A stretch of 64,000 bases of DNA from Atriophallophorus winterbourni (taxonomy: Eukaryota; Platyhelminthes; Trematoda; Plagiorchiida; Microphallidae), in assembly GCA_013407085.1 (NCBI GenBank), contig JACCGJ010001774.1, positions 51,592 to 115,591 on the forward strand, written 5' to 3'. Every line of letters starts with the position of its first letter. Position 1 is the stretch's first letter. This document shows positions 22,555-34,150 of the stretch, piece after piece. Made by a program: the position numbers and the translations under genes. Below the pieces are notes generated by a model that saw only the letters and a list, made by a program, of their open reading frames with translations, was not told the DNA's origin and made no database searches.

Positions 22555-23097
22555 TCTAGGATTCGAGGATTCAAGGATTAAAGGATTTATGGTTGAAAAA
22601 AGTTAATACTTTACAACACCACAGGATGACGGCATGAATGAAAGTGTGAAAAATATAATAGTATAAAAGAAATAGAGAATAACAAATGTAAGGCTCACGA
22701 ATGATATTATTTTGCATATGTAAGTCCAATTTCGCTTTAAACACCACCAGGCAAGTAGAATCCACCATATGTTGGGGTAGGGAGTTCCAAAGTAATATAG
22801 CACGTATGGTGAAAAAATGGCGCCGACAATCAATACGGGAACTTGGGACGTAAATGGATAAAGTATGTCCGCGTGTCACTTTCCCATCAAACACATCAAG
22901 CAAGTGTTTTAGTGGATGTCCTTCGGTATACACAATTCTATATGCCAGAATAATATTGCGTCGTATCCTCCTTTGGTTAAAGTCACATAGACCCAGACGT
23001 CGCATTCTTTTGGTGTACGGAACATTGCGAAGACCCATCACTAACTTTGTTGCTCTGTGATAGATTTTATCAAAGAGAGCAATATCTACGAATTAGT
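22555..23097 (-). mobile_element. CR1-like LINE, 3' end with short-repeat tail
   Basis: On the minus strand the frame starting near 23097 reads DIALFDKIYHRATKLVMG and then RLGLCDFNQRRIRRNI, RGHTLSIYVPSSRIDC and LLWNSLPQHMVDSTC, followed by a KAKLDLHMQNNII block and an AT-rich 3' end. The extreme 3' end, 22560-22585, is a tandem of a 7-bp unit (inverse of AGGATTC/AAGGATT), the short-repeat terminus characteristic of CR1. The frame is open over 150 codons, so this copy is younger than its neighbours, but the 5' part is missing. Confidence 0.82.
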
Positions 23098-23607
23098 AGT
23101 GTATGATCCTGATCGTAATGTACCTGCCCGATGAGTTCCAAGAGAGAGCTTAGTCAACATCATGCAAAATTTAACGTTGCAAAAGAGAATTCATCTTTTA
23201 GTTTCGAAACACATTGACCGTCTCATCAAAAGGGCTGGATGGAGAGGATCAATTGGGAGATGCCACTATGTTTAAGAGGCGAGTAAAAAAATTATTCTTT
23301 CTACCGCGGTGCCCAAAGTTTTTGTTAAAACGTGGAATGTGATTGTTACTGTTGGGCACGATGTCGCGGAGAAGGCATATAAGTGCCGTATCTAGCAGAA
23401 TTTCTTACCGCATCTGGAAATGCACAGCTGGATTACCGTAGCATTTCCCTTGGCTCGTGATATAATGCAGAATTTAGACGGAGCCAAAATGAACTCAAGA
23501 GCCTCATATTATGAAACAGGAGAGTATGTATACAACTGAATTTTTGCGACAACAGCAGTGTTGTAAGCCCACCTTATCTATGCAGGATTTAATGTATCGT
23601 GGTTATA

Positions 23608-23653
<46 letters not shown>
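23608..23653. repeat. (TAG)n microsatellite
   Basis: About 15 uninterrupted TAG units, a likely length-polymorphic locus. Confidence 0.95.
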
Positions 23654-23654
<1 letters not shown>

Positions 23655-24029
23655 ATTGCAGTCATTTTAATAGAGAGTAATATTCTCGACAATGATCTTA
23701 CAAATTGGAAAGAAGTTGTGCTTTATGGCTTAATTTGGTGGCATAATGCGGCACACAATTTTCAATGTGTGAAAAGAACGGTTTTGCCTTCGGCTGCTGA
23801 GGTCACACCAACCCCATGCAAACACCATCGATCAACCGAGTGCTGCGCAACACTATCAACGCAGTGAGAGATATCGTAGCACCCGAATCGGAATATATAG
23901 TCGTGCAAAAAGCTGCAGAATGAAAGATCGCCGTGCATTGGCATCATCCATGGTTAATATCATCCGAAGAATGCCAATAATAAGAAAAAATTGCTACTGA
24001 TGTGCTGAAGTTCTTGTTGATGTTGGTAT

Positions 24030-24115
24030 TGATAATAGTATAGAAGAAGAAGAAGAAGATAAAGAAGAATGACTTTATTCTTGTTCACGAATTTTCAATT
24101 ATTTGGACGAAAAAA
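24030..24115 (-). repeat. (GAA)n tract and LINE-like 3' terminus
   Basis: A GAAGAAGAAGAAGATAAAGAAGAA tract is followed by TTTATTCTTGTTCACGAATTTTCA. Read on the minus strand this is ...AATTCGT...AATAAAG...(TTC)n. The same ending occurs at 34205-34245, so both are probably 3' ends of one LINE family with a TTC-repeat tail, inserted on the minus strand. Confidence 0.45.
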
Positions 24116-24996
24116 AATCGAATTTGCTTGCTACTCATTTACCGTACCTTCGAAAACGCATCGGAGAATGTAAGGAAACTTGAGTCGATATAGCCTACCC
24201 AGATTGTTGTGTGGTGGAGTTTAACTAAGTTGGAATTTTTCGTAGTTTAACTGGTGGTTAATATAACTTATGAAGCCTCTTTCTCATGACAGAGAACAAC
24301 TAATCAGTTTTGTGTCACGAAATATTGTGAAAGACGTACACATTATTGGCTTCCATCGAACTGATAGCAGTTCACTTTTTCACAGGGTAGTCAAATAAAT
24401 TGAGAAACACGGGAATAGCCTAACAATTTTGATTGATTTCGTAACCTTTACGCGCTAAACCGGTTACAAATAAAAGGAACACGGACACTTGCTTAGAAAG
24501 GAAGCCATCGAAACTCGTATGCTTTGCTGCTCACGTGTACGTCTTACCAACAACTACCCGCAAAATTCTGGAATTAATGAAGAATTCATGCGAGAATGTT
24601 GTCGCGGAGTGCCACCGATAAAGCTATTAGCAATGATTAGTCTTTACGCATCACGTGATGGCAATGTTTTGGTGATTCTCGTCTAGATCAACAGGGCGCA
24701 GTATTAAAACGTTACAATATAATATGCGGTCGACGGAGCATCAGGTGCAAAGCATGGTGGTCATGGCTCTAACCAAACCCTGCCCGCTGTTGTTCCAAAT
24801 GTAACGTTCGGGTTGGATGTGATGCGGTTGGATGTTTGCAGTTTCAAATGATCGTCGTCGCGTGCTGTCCTCATGCGGTCAAGGTCAAGTGTATGTGGAG
24901 GCGACAGACAAATGGATCAACTGACAAAAACGTTCGCGGTGGGCGATGCCTATCGTAAGGTCACTGACTGGCAGTCGTGAATTTACTCGCTGCTAG

Positions 24997-25107
24997 GTGA
25001 GTCTTTAAGATGATGAATTCTATTTATAAATCGTTTAAATATATTGCATTTTGTACGAATGCGTAATTTTACCGTTGTTAGTGGCACCGGTTTATTTCTC
25101 ATTACAG
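24997..25107 (+). other. Probable 111-bp intron in the 5' UTR
   Basis: Donor TAG|GTGAGT at 24997 and acceptor TTTATTTCTCATTACAG ending 25107 are both consensus. The intron ends 13 bases before the ATG of the small membrane-protein ORF and supports transcription in the + direction. Confidence 0.45.
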
Positions 25108-25120
25108 AACAGTACTAAAC

Positions 25121-25495
25121 ATGTATAGCTTATCAACATCACCCGCGTTCAAATTTCAATCTACCAGGGCTGCATCACAGCGTTCTTCTTCGAAATCGTC
25201 GTCCCACCATCCATCCAGCTCCTCCTCCTCCTCATCATCATCATCGTCTTCCAGTTCTTCATCAACAACATCATCTTCGTCAACCTCTTCGTCTTCGAGT
25301 TCATGTCCACCATTTCGTTCATCAAACAATGCGCTGACGTTCGTTATCATGTTAACTATTTCGCTGCTTATCATCTTCATCCTTTCAATCAACGCGTTTC
25401 TTGTTTTCGCCATCTTCAGCATGCTCTCAGCCATAGTCGTGTATCAAGCAATGATCTTCTTATCATCAAATCCATCCTCATTGCATTTCGCATAA
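25121..25495 (+). CDS. Small Ser-rich membrane protein, unrecognised
   Basis: The ORF encodes 124 residues. Residues 1-70 are dominated by Ser (runs of 17 and more, with Thr and His), then a CPPFRSSNN linker, then two adjoining hydrophobic segments (about residues 73-94 and 95-115; TFVIMLTISLLIIFIL and AFLVFAIFSMLSAIVV) probably forming a helical hairpin in a membrane. It ends LHFA without a further tail. An upstream spliced 5' UTR (see 24997-25107) favours this strand. The opposite strand is also open (25434-25156, an acidic 92-residue frame), and Ser/Asp runs can arise from TCC/TCA repeats, so the call is provisional. Confidence 0.42.
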   Translation: MYSLSTSPAFKFQSTRAASQRSSSKSSSHHPSSSSSSSSSSSSSSSSSTTSSSSTSSSSSSCPPFRSSNNALTFVIMLTISLLIIFILSINAFLVFAIFSMLSAIVVYQAMIFLSSNPSSLHFA

Positions 25496-26475
25496 AGTGA
25501 AACGCGGACAACAACGACAGCAGCATTCTTCTCGTTTCTTAGCGTTACTCAGCTGATTGCAACTACGATTTTAGTCCTTGCGCAGAGCACAAAGTGGTGT
25601 TTTCGAGATTCGCAGTGTGTAACTATCGAGCACATAACCCGTGTGTAAAATTTTGACTTACTTTTACTTGTTGCTTGAATCTGTGTGAGATTTATGTCGG
25701 AAACTGCTGTTATCACGCTTCACATGGATACAAAATACTGCCCGTTGATCAACAAATTGTTCCTCTTTACTCCTCCTTCTCTCTTTACTCTAGAGCTTGA
25801 ACTTCTTGTTATACGCGACTGTAAATTAACGTGCCCTGGCACATACAATCCACGCATTGAATAAAAATCGTAATCATTGGTGCCTTCTCGTGGATTACGA
25901 TATAAAAAATCAAAGTAAATTTCCATTCAATTTTCGTTTTTACGTTTTTATTACTACCTTAAAACCTTCGACCATCTCTCGTGGAAATGCTATCTGGATA
26001 GTTGAGCAATCGGTCAATTCGTTCATCTCGATTCTAGAATCGCGAATAACCACTAGCTAGACTCGTAAACCAATAATCGGATTTGTGGGAACTCTTGTTT
26101 GGTCAACTGCAAAGTGACGGCGAAAATGTTGGTGAACAGCGAGTGAATACACCAAATGCTTTATTGGATTACATCAAACACTCGGGTAGTTATACAACAA
26201 CGATTATGTGGGCTTGGGCTGCCCAAGTACGCTTCCAGATTGATACTCCAATTTTTTCTCGAGTTCTAAAACTGGATAAGATTCTCTGAACCATTTTGTA
26301 AACCGTTGTAATGCGCACTCTTTATCGCATCTTAGTTTACAACTCATTTGAGAAAATCAGCATTAAAATCATAATAGTTGAGTAACAATAGTTCACCGCC
26401 GGCAGGTTGAAGCTTTTCATGGTGTGATGGTTTATATAGCTTCATGAACCGCTGAGTCAAACTGGTTGGTGTTTT
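25496..26475. other. No gene recognised
   Basis: Only frames under 70 codons without identifiable domains. It may include the 3' UTR of the gene ending at 25495. Confidence 0.4.
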
Positions 26476-26479
26476 ACAC

Positions 26480-26815
26480 ACAATTGGAACCTCACTCATA
26501 GCGAAGGGAACAGAGACGGTAATAGTAGGGGCACATAATCAGCTCATCATGGTCAGTCGAGCTCCCATGGTGCGACAAGAGCAAGAAGTGAACTGAATGG
26601 CCAAAAATCACATGATGACCCGAAAAATGGTGACAAAAGGCCGGATGTTGGACACCTGCCACTCATGGACTGATGACCTGAGATGTTTGCATAATTAACG
26701 AATAATGAACCAGAAATCAGCCATTGATCCGCAGCAGGTTTGAGCGTCACGTGATGTGGATAAACGGTTCTTATATAAATAACTAGTTGTGTGATTAAAA
26801 ACAATCTTAATAGAC
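26480..26815 (-). repeat. Dispersed repeat, probably a truncated Gypsy LTR
   Basis: About 330 bp are homologous to 57970-58290 (for example GAAGGGAAC-GAGACGGTAAT at the start, GATGACCTGAGATGTTTGCA in the middle and GTTCTTATATAAATAAC near the end). The 57.9-kb copy abuts the 5' end of a minus-strand Gypsy element, which suggests an LTR. Read on the minus strand TATATAAGAACCG would be its TATA box. No coding sequence accompanies this copy. Confidence 0.5.
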
Positions 26816-27775
26816 AGTATGTCCGAAAAGCGTTGACTTCTCATTGCTACAATATAAGACAGGCTAGTGAATAGAGATAAGAGATCTCGATCTCAACCAA
26901 GACACTTGCGTCGAAGGCTTAAGCTGATATTTTGTATTACTCGAATTTCAAATTGCTTGTTTTTTTAGCGAAAAATAGTTCCTAGACCACTAGCTTTCTC
27001 CCAAACCAAGGCATTGCCTGTTGCTTCTATGTTTACTTTACTTTTACTTTTGTGCGACTATCTCCTCCTGGAGGATGAGTCGGCTTCAATGAAGATCCTT
27101 GGGAATTTGAGTACAAAGCGGCGTCCCCAGCACCACTCGGCGTTTGTTCGAGTCAGCTTCTCTAGCCTTTGCACGACCAAGTGCGATCTGCAAGGCAGCA
27201 GCGAGTTGCCAGAAAGAAGTGGTGTGCACCAAATAACCATCTGCCAGACTCTGTTTCAGATTATTCCTCGGGGTTTTCTCCCGAAGCCGTTCCCGCGACC
27301 GGGTATCCCGCAAGGCAGCGGGATGATGAAATGCCCTCCAGGCTAACGAGCTACATCTGCCCGAAGCAAACTCGTTTTCAGGCGCCAGTCACTCGCCCTC
27401 GCCCATTCTCCTGTTGGTAGAAGCAGTTCCGCCGGGCTTGGGGAGCCACTCGTGCAGGCAAGAAGCTAGGCTTGGATGCCAGAGGCTATTTGAGACGCAT
27501 GCCATATGGGAGCATTTTATAAACAGTGGGAGCTTATCCCCACTGCCACCCCCGGCTATGACAACCTGTTGACGTACTTCAAGTACCAACTCCATTTTTC
27601 GTTCAAGCATAATTGTTGCACGATGTTTTGTAATTCAGCTTCGGCTTCAGACGTTAACGTCGCGTTTGATAATGATGATCAGAGAAATGATGCTGAAGCT
27701 GATTCTTCCCTTTTAGTTCAGTTGATATTTTGTTGAAAATTACTCAATGGTCAGCAAAGTTATGCTACAATGTTT
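26816..27775. other. Unclassified GC-richer segment
   Basis: The stretch 27060-27430 is richer in G+C than its surroundings and is open on both strands (27014-27346 +; 27313-27086 and 27240-27058 minus). Codon patterns do not favour one frame and no domain is recognisable. It may be a fragment of an unidentified retroelement. Confidence 0.3.
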
Positions 27776-27779
27776 AAAT

Positions 27780-27910
27780 ACTGAATCACAGAGCGATTCC
27801 TATACAAACACTCAAGGTACTAAGCCATATGTTGCGTTGCCTACTTTCTTTTCACCTACACACTACAACCGGTTCCGGGCAGGTTGGAGACAGCAAGCTT
27901 AGCTTCAGTG
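27780..27910 (-). repeat. Decayed copy of the hammerhead-bearing repeat
   Basis: On the minus strand it contains the GTGACTCACTGAAGCTAAGC, CTCCAACCTG and GGAACCGGTTGTAGTGTG landmarks in the same order as 14340-14420. The ribozyme core between them is lost. The GAATCAC-hairpin of the 14.1-kb arms is also recognisable at 27781 (GAATCACAGAGCGATTC). Confidence 0.55.
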
Positions 27911-27929
27911 AGTCACGAATGCCTACTCA

Positions 27930-28165
27930 TCGTTTACCGTACAGCGCCTTATTCGCAGAGCCTGACAGAAGCTGGGAGAAAAGATCGGGTGGCCAGTCCA
28001 TGACGTGGCGCGTCGGGATGAAGAAACTCACCGTAGCGCTGGGCTCAGTTGGGCGTATTTGTTTGCCTAGGTGGGGTCCAAAAGCTCCACCTAATAGTTG
28101 GCTGGAAACCTTACGCGATATGGCTACAAACCGAAGTCAGTGGCGCCAGTGTATTTTATTATGTG
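27930..28165 (+). mobile_element. RTE-like LINE, extreme C-terminal fragment
   Basis: The frame 27829-28173 contains GGQSMTWRVGMKKLT, then WGPKAPPNSWLETLRDMA, then NRSQWRQC. The G-G-Q-x-x-T-W and W-L-E-T-L-x-D-M-A-x-N-R-x-x-W-R pattern is the typical end of RTE-clade endonuclease/reverse-transcriptase polyproteins that are abundant in flukes. Only about 80 codons remain. Confidence 0.6.
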
Positions 28166-28823
28166 TGTCATAATTTTTTACCCGGTATTATTTTACATAA
28201 AAACAAAAAACACAAAAACAAAAAATCGCATGCAGTGAAACTACAAAAACAAGCTGCTTTTTTGCATTTGCTTTTGCGTATTCCGCTTGCCTGCTTTCCC
28301 TTTTCCATGCGCTTGCTTACCTGCTTTTCCTGCTTCATATTGCTTGGCACTTTGTCTGGCTCCAGACTTGTGCTTCATGATGATGATAAAGAGTCATGAA
28401 TGAACGGAAAAGTGGTAAACAAACTCGCGAAACTGTTTTTTTGGAGCGTAAGTGAGGGGATGTGAACAACACCATACCATTTCTGTTCCATCCGAAAGGA
28501 ATATATGACAATTATGATCTTGCCTGAACAGATGGTTTTCAGGAACTTTCAAAAAATTCTTATTCAATGCTAAACTGAAGTAAACAATGAAATCTTTTAA
28601 ATCGGCAATGATTTTCCCAACCATCTTTGTTCTTGGTCCGAACGAACAGACTGTAACTGTCTTACATTCTTCTTCTTCTTCCTTAAACCTATTTCTTCTA
28701 TTTATTTATTTTCAATAAATATAGTCAACACGAAACCGATCATGTGGTGTATGTGTGATAGAAAAATTCATGCAAATATAAACCCTTGTTTTTATTTTGA
28801 AAAAGAGCGAATGATAATCGTAT
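28166..28823. other. Spacer between LINE fragment and 3' end of the giant gene
   Basis: Contains an A-rich stretch (28198-28250), a fragment resembling the tail of the hammerhead repeat (GAGGGGATGTGAACAACACC near 28455), and, at 28660-28735, TTC repeats followed by TTATTTATTTTCAATAAATA. It must also contain the 3' UTR and poly(A) site of the minus-strand gene that stops at 28824; the site itself was not pinned down. Confidence 0.4.
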
Positions 28824-29051
28824 TCAATTAACAACATACAAATTTCCATTTGTCGCTGCTGGTACGCTAGTCGCATTAAGATGAACTAGCAAAATTTGCA
28901 TCTCTGCGCGCTCTCGGCGAGCATTCCGGTATCGCAGAACCTGCTTGATGATCACCGAGATAACAAGCAGGCCTAGCACAAGCCAAGCGATTCGGGTCCC
29001 AATTCGGATAGGCGGATTCGGAGCCTCTCGTCCAACCTCCAAAATGGAACT
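28824..29051 (-). CDS. Giant Ig-like membrane protein, exon 4 (transmembrane and tail)
   Basis: The last exon of the minus-strand gene. The acceptor TTTCTAACAG precedes 29051 and the stop TAA is at 28826-28824. It encodes residues 6015-6089: a short juxtamembrane part (SSILEVGREAPNPPIRIG), a clear transmembrane helix (IAWLVLGLLVISVIIKQVL, residues about 6034-6052), a basic stop-transfer sequence (RYRNARRERAEM) and a tail of about 37 residues ending LYVVN. The reading phase (0) matches exon 3 exactly, which supports the join. The topology is therefore type I: an enormous extracellular part and a short cytoplasmic tail with no enzymatic domain. Confidence 0.8.
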   Translation of the reverse strand, partial: SSILEVGREAPNPPIRIGTRIAWLVLGLLVISVIIKQVLRYRNARRERAEMQILLVHLNATSVPAATNGNLYVVN

Positions 29052-29763
29052 CTGTTAGAAACAAAACCAATTACAAGGGATCAAGTCAGCTATACGAGAC
29101 ATTGAAAGCTGTATATTCCCAGGACTGAAAATAGCTTTGAGTGCACTAGTTAAGAATGCAAGGCAAAGGCTCGCTGAGTAACTTGTCTTTATTGTATGGT
29201 CGTCTTTTTATGAACAGAAATTAAGCAGTTTTGGGTATTGTCTCTCTTCTGAAACAGAGACTTCGTCAGGCGATAGCCTGCACTGAGAACAAGCGTAAGT
29301 AGCACAATGCTTGACCTAATCAGTAAGCCAAGATGCATACGCTCACGTAGTTCCGATTTTCCTTAGATTAACGTGAATACCAACTGGGCCAGGCCAAAAC
29401 TGCCAATCGATACTGGCTTCACCCACGTGACTTTTCACCCCGTAGGGTTATGATAGGCTGCTTGAAGTGCTGGATTTACCCTTAGGCCATGCGAATTGTG
29501 TACCACATTCGTCCTTACATCAGTTATGTGCCCGTGTTAATAGTAACCAACTTCTCGATTGATCACATATCCGCTTCAACTCAACCTATTCAATGGTAGC
29601 ACGTAACATATTAAAATTATTTAAAACTCCAGATGTATGCTAGCCCATAGCGCGCTAACGAATAGTCGCTCGTATGTCTTTTTAAATATCGTTCCATGTT
29701 AGTTATACCACTGGTTCCTTTCAACCACAAGTTTGTTTTTATCCACAACACTTAATGACTTAC
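29052..29763 (-). other. Intron 3 of the giant gene
   Basis: 712 bp with donor AAA|GTAAGT and acceptor TTTCTAACAG. Positions 29360-29520 resemble, weakly, the 3' region of the Penelope-like family (GATAGGCTGCTTGAAGTGCTGG against ...ATAGGCTGTTTAGCGGTAAGG in other copies). Confidence 0.7.
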
Positions 29764-32700
29764 TTTCATTATTGAGGTGTTTACCACTTGACACACGATT
29801 AAATAGTATCCGAAGACATCGAGGTTTGCAGGAATGTAGACAGTCAAACGATTTGGTTGATGCACAATCTGCCAATCAGTGATGCGTCGAGCACCAGTCA
29901 GTTCGGATGAGGGTAATCCAGACGTGTGAAACGCACTTCGTTCTCCTTGATACTTGTCGAGACGATAGATTGTCGCGTTGAGCGACGCAGAAGGAGCTCC
30001 ACGTGACAGAAAACATTCAATGACAGAGTTTGGAAAAGCAATGCGCAACGGTACTTTTAGTGGCCCGGAAGAAATAGCCGTCATGTGGATCTCAGGCGCT
30101 GACAAGTTCAAAGCGATGGCCACGGGCCTCGTTTGACGATGCAAGCGATTAAATACTGACGGATAGAAGGTATTCTTCAACCATTCGTAATAAATTGGGG
30201 TGCCATTGGCAGGAGAGATTAAAACCGCTTTGGTTTTACAAATGATCTTACTCCCATTCATCTCGACGGACACATTGAGGAACCAAAAGGCACGCAACGT
30301 GTCGATATCCAAAACATTTTCCATGGGCGTTATTCTGATAAAAGAATTCAAATCCCGCAAATCAATTGCTCGATCTTGGAATAGTAAAAGGGCTTGTAGC
30401 ACTGTCCGAATTAACCGCATTCCTTTAGCTAGTTGATCTGCTTTTTCACAGAACAATCTATACGCCGGTAGTTCACATTTAACCAGTAAAACATCACCTG
30501 GATGTAATTGTTCGGTACTGTTCAGCGGTACTATTTTGTTTATTTCTCCAAGTAAACCCCGTTCATTCAATGATGTGAAATTCACCGACGCCATTTTCCA
30601 CAGAGTTAACTTTGGCTTACGCGGGGCAGACACAACACATAAGGGATGTTGGCTGATAAATGTTCGCTGAAGTTCAACATCATTGTCGTCGATTTTGCGA
30701 TGATAGCGTCTGCAAACGTAATATCCGTAATCGTTCATTTGAACGTAACCCAAATCCAAAGTAAAACTGCCCGAATATAATTCTGATTGATAAATGAACA
30801 AAGGGCTCTTTGTGAAGAATTCAACCGCTTGATGTTCTTCAAATAGTACGGACAAGACAGGAGACTCTTCTTCCGTTCGGGATTGTAAACGATACCAAGA
30901 TAATTTGCTAAAACGATAGTACAGCCCTTTGCTCGGAGCTGGACAAAACATTGTCGCTCTGTCGGAGACAGCTACCAATCCAGGTAATATGACGACAGTA
31001 TTTGTGCTGGGCTCGGAAACCTTTCTACCCAGGAGTTTTTTTGAACGACTTCTAGAACCTGGTTTTGGGGAATTTTTCAAGTACTCGGATTTACTTTTAT
31101 TTGAATGTTGGTCGGCTGGTATACACAACTGGGTGGTGTACGGTAATCTTGTCTTATAATTGTGGATCCATTTGTATTCATCGGAGCTTTTGGCATTCTT
31201 TCTGTTAGAACCTTCATTTTGAGTTTGTTTCACATCGGATAACACAAAATCATCTCTGGGCGTGCTGACATTCCTGGCGGTTGGTACGATATTTCGAAGC
31301 GCTACAGCAGGATGGTCACCTAAAAATGTGAGGTATCTTCTTCTTATTCTTTCCCGCTGCGGTTGTAATTCCACAAGTTTGTCAACACCCCCAGAACCAT
31401 AAGAGGATAGTTGAATTCCAAGTCTGGCGTATACCACGAACCTCGAATTTGACCGATCGTGTATTGTTGTACAATGCCTTAACCACCTATTTTTTGTTTT
31501 CAATGCATATGATTGATTTTCAATCCATTCCCTACATAGGTTCTCATCGGATGTTTCAACAAAATTTTTACTGCTAGAGAACCAATTGACTTCGCTGTTA
31601 TAATTCTTTATCACACTTGATCTGAACCTTTCTGAGGGATTGTAAGTTGGGATATGAACTGAACTTTTTGACAATGTTCTTACTTGATTTTTAAATCCCG
31701 TCTTTAACTGTGGGCGATGTTGAATGCCCTTATTAATGTGCCAGATCCTATATGGCTCTAGAAATTCATCGTCAACGACTGGGATTCCACTCAAATGAAA
31801 CCTTTCCGTGAACTCCGTCGGGATTGTCGCGACTGTTTGGTGGTTCGACAAACGACGCAACGCGTATTCCGAAAAGTAATCTTCCGTTTTGGTGGTAGAC
31901 GGCGGTGCGGGTTTTGAAGAACTAAATGTTGAGTGTACTTGTTGTTCATTATGAAAGAGAAAAGATTTCATCGACTGTTTATCGATCCAGTAATTTTTAA
32001 GAGTTTCACCCGAATCAGCTGTCAAATTCGTGCAAACGGGCAATGTAGATAATTGACTATTTTCGAATTCTGCTAGTTCTCTATCGATCCGATTCTTGAA
32101 TTCATCGGTGTAAGATTCATATTCTTCTACGATATCGGGTTCGTAATCCTCTTCGGTGTCATAGATGGTAATGCTGTGTTGAGTCAGTGAACTAAGCCTC
32201 TCTGTTCCGCAAACGCATATGACTTTGCACGCGAACAAATACGTCCCGACCCTCGAGAGTGTATCTAAGTTAAGTAAGCTGGTTTTACTGAATAACCCTC
32301 TACTTGCTGGCTGATCGTTTGAAATACTCAGCTGTGGCACCGGTCCGGCAATCCAATGCCACGTAAAATTGATGAAATCACAGATCGAGTCAATTTCACA
32401 AATTATTCTATCCTTTCGTGAGTAGAACAATTTGTCAGGCTGTTTTCTCCCGGAACTAAACAAACCACATTTAGGTTTCGGTCCAGCAACTTTCAAGTTT
32501 TGTATACGATGCCCCATGCTGTTTCGCAGCACACAATCGACCGACCGCAGGTCAGTTTCGTTTGAAACTAGCTCCATGTAATTGGTCATCGCCAAGATCA
32601 AATTCGATCGTGCTTTCGATTCGATCACCTTCGGTTGACGTGTTTTCCTCATTGAATTTTCACTCGTTTCAATTGATAGTTTCGCTTGGATCCTATCGCT

Positions 32701-32916
32701 TATTGATGTGGTCCAATAGATGCAACGTATTTCTACAAGATTATTAAAGTGGACAGTAGGAAGAGTGTTCAGCCATTGCATGGAAACGTTTGCTACGCGA
32801 AATCCCAACGTGAGCATGGAAGCGTTTCCGAAATGTAAATTTGTCTGAGGTTTTGTTGACATGTGTTTTCCATCACGAGTACGCGCCGAACAATAATAAT
32901 CATCCGTATCGAATTC
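29764..32916 (-). CDS. Giant Ig-like membrane protein, exon 3
   Basis: A single 3,153-bp open exon encoding residues 4964-6014, in phase 0 at both ends. Acceptor TTTGGTAAATATTTTCAG; donor AAA|GTAAGT. It begins with TDDYYCSAR, the closing strand of a disulfide domain. The middle (about 5230-5590) is a less structured region rich in acidic residues (TEEDYEPDIVEEYESYTDEF) and Ser/Lys. A V-type Ig-like domain follows, with ATMFC, then LSWYRL, then MNDYGYYVC (near residue 5692). The end carries two more Cys-containing beta-type domains reaching to YLIVCQVV just before the donor. No stop interrupts it. Confidence 0.78.
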
Positions 32917-33489
32917 CTGAAAATATTTACCAAAAGTATTCAACATTTGGTTTGTTTTCGAAATGATAATAATCAGTAATAATAAATATACAACACGAGA
33001 AAATTTTACAATTTATTTTAGTGTAACTATTTACTGTCGACACATTCGTGAACCAATCGAATGGCTTTTGGGTGTGGACGGTTACATGCAACATAATATT
33101 ATTATAAAGCCTCTCAATACAGGACAATAAACATTATATTACCTCTCTGTTTATATGGAAAAAGATCAGCATCACTGGAATAAAGACCATTCCTCGGAGT
33201 GCACGATTCACATCGGTAGGAAGTGTTGTTCAATTTGTGTTCAGAAACCAGTTTTAATCAGTTATCGAAATTACTATTGCTACTTTTATTGTAACAATAG
33301 TCAGCTATGGGTGTCAACTACCCGGAATACTAGCACGCTTAGAATTGCTTTCGGCAGTGGTGTTATAACGGATATTTTTATATTCAATGAAAAGACCAGA
33401 ATCAATTCCCATTCCAGTTTCACCTTTATGGGAAATATGTTTAAGCAAGACCCCTACCATACCCAGATGTAAAACGATTACCGACAATT

Positions 33490-33645
33490 AGGCTTTTTAG
33501 CCACTGGCAAATAGAGTTCGCACAATGAACAATGAACAATGTACTGTTTTGTTCACATCCCCAGCATTTAAACTCAACAACCAGCTGGCTGTTTGTGGTG
33601 GAGACAGCAAGGTTAGGTTCAATGAGCCTCGAGGTAGTAGATGAG
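33490..33645 (-). repeat. Decayed copy of the hammerhead-bearing repeat
   Basis: The minus strand contains AGGCTCATTGAACCTAACC, GTCTCCACCA, ACAAACAGCCAGCTGG and TGGGGATGTGAACAAAAC in the same order as 14345-14435. The CTGANGA core is missing. The hairpin-arm segment GTTCGCACAATGAAC at 33509 corresponds to the 14.07-kb arm. Confidence 0.55.
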
Positions 33646-33700
33646 TAGTAAACAAAGTAAGACTTTAAACCTACTGTTGAATAAATGGGTACCAACAGTA

Positions 33701-34150
33701 CTGCACAATCTGGCGCTCGGCACTGATGCAAAAGTAAATAGCTTTTATTCACCATATACATACTAGTTAATTAGATTTTTGTTTTTCTTCAAAAATAGCC
33801 TTAGCCCGGTTAGTTATGTACTTTTACGTATATGGGCAGCTGTGTCAACTGACCTTGACCGTGTTCACTTGTATCAGATTGATTTGGATACACACTGTGA
33901 GGAAAATGGACCACTGATCCTGGTCATTCCCAGGAGGCGTACTATAGGCTGTTTAGCGGTAAGGTCAAATAAGTGGTGGTGGGTTGACTACTACTTAATC
34001 ATGTTCCATGTCCTGACTATCACCCTTGGTCTGACGAAGCTTCTGTGTCAGAAGTGAAACGTTACCCAAAAACTACTCTAACCGATTGCACTCAAATTTC
34101 TTTGCATTATGAATACACAATCGGTCCCAAACATATTCCAATCGATTGCT
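33701..34150 (+). mobile_element. 5'-truncated Penelope-like element with 13-bp target duplication
   Basis: The element runs from the last codons of the GIY-YIG ORF through the family 3' region, a hammerhead motif (34026-34069) and the sequence equivalent to the start of the ORF (CCGATTGCACTCAAATTTC to TCCAATCGATTGCT). It is flanked by a 13-bp direct repeat GGTACCAACAGTA at 33688-33700 and 34151-34163, which defines both ends of the insertion. The end lying downstream of the ribozyme, inside what is normally the 5' coding part, agrees with the permuted (pLTR) arrangement of Penelope-like elements. Confidence 0.75.
34026..34069 (+). ncRNA. Hammerhead-like motif in Penelope-like element
   Basis: TTGGT (helix I), CTGACGA (34031-34037), one extra A, helix II GCTTCT-GTGTC-AGAAGT, GAAA (34056-34059), minimal helix III ACGT, cleavage triplet GTT ending 34063, then ACCCAA (helix I with one bulge). 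It is close to the better-preserved versions at 58380 and 61808. Confidence 0.6.

Noticed and set aside
23608..23653. CRISPR-like or regulatory array
   Set aside because: It is a simple trinucleotide microsatellite with no spacers; CRISPR arrays are not expected in this eukaryotic sequence.
23511..23867. 118-residue ORF with a long Val run
   Set aside because: The Val run is the translated (TAG)n microsatellite; nothing else in it is protein-like.
25156..25434. Acidic 92-residue frame on the minus strand opposite the Ser-rich ORF
   Set aside because: It is explained by the antisense reading of TCC/TCA repeats; the splice signals upstream support the + strand. Kept only as an alternative.
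27014..27346. Possible secreted protein (hydrophobic start MFTLLLLLCDYLLL)
   Set aside because: The hydrophobic start sits in a pyrimidine-rich tract, the rest is Pro/Ser-rich without conservation cues, and both strands are open there.
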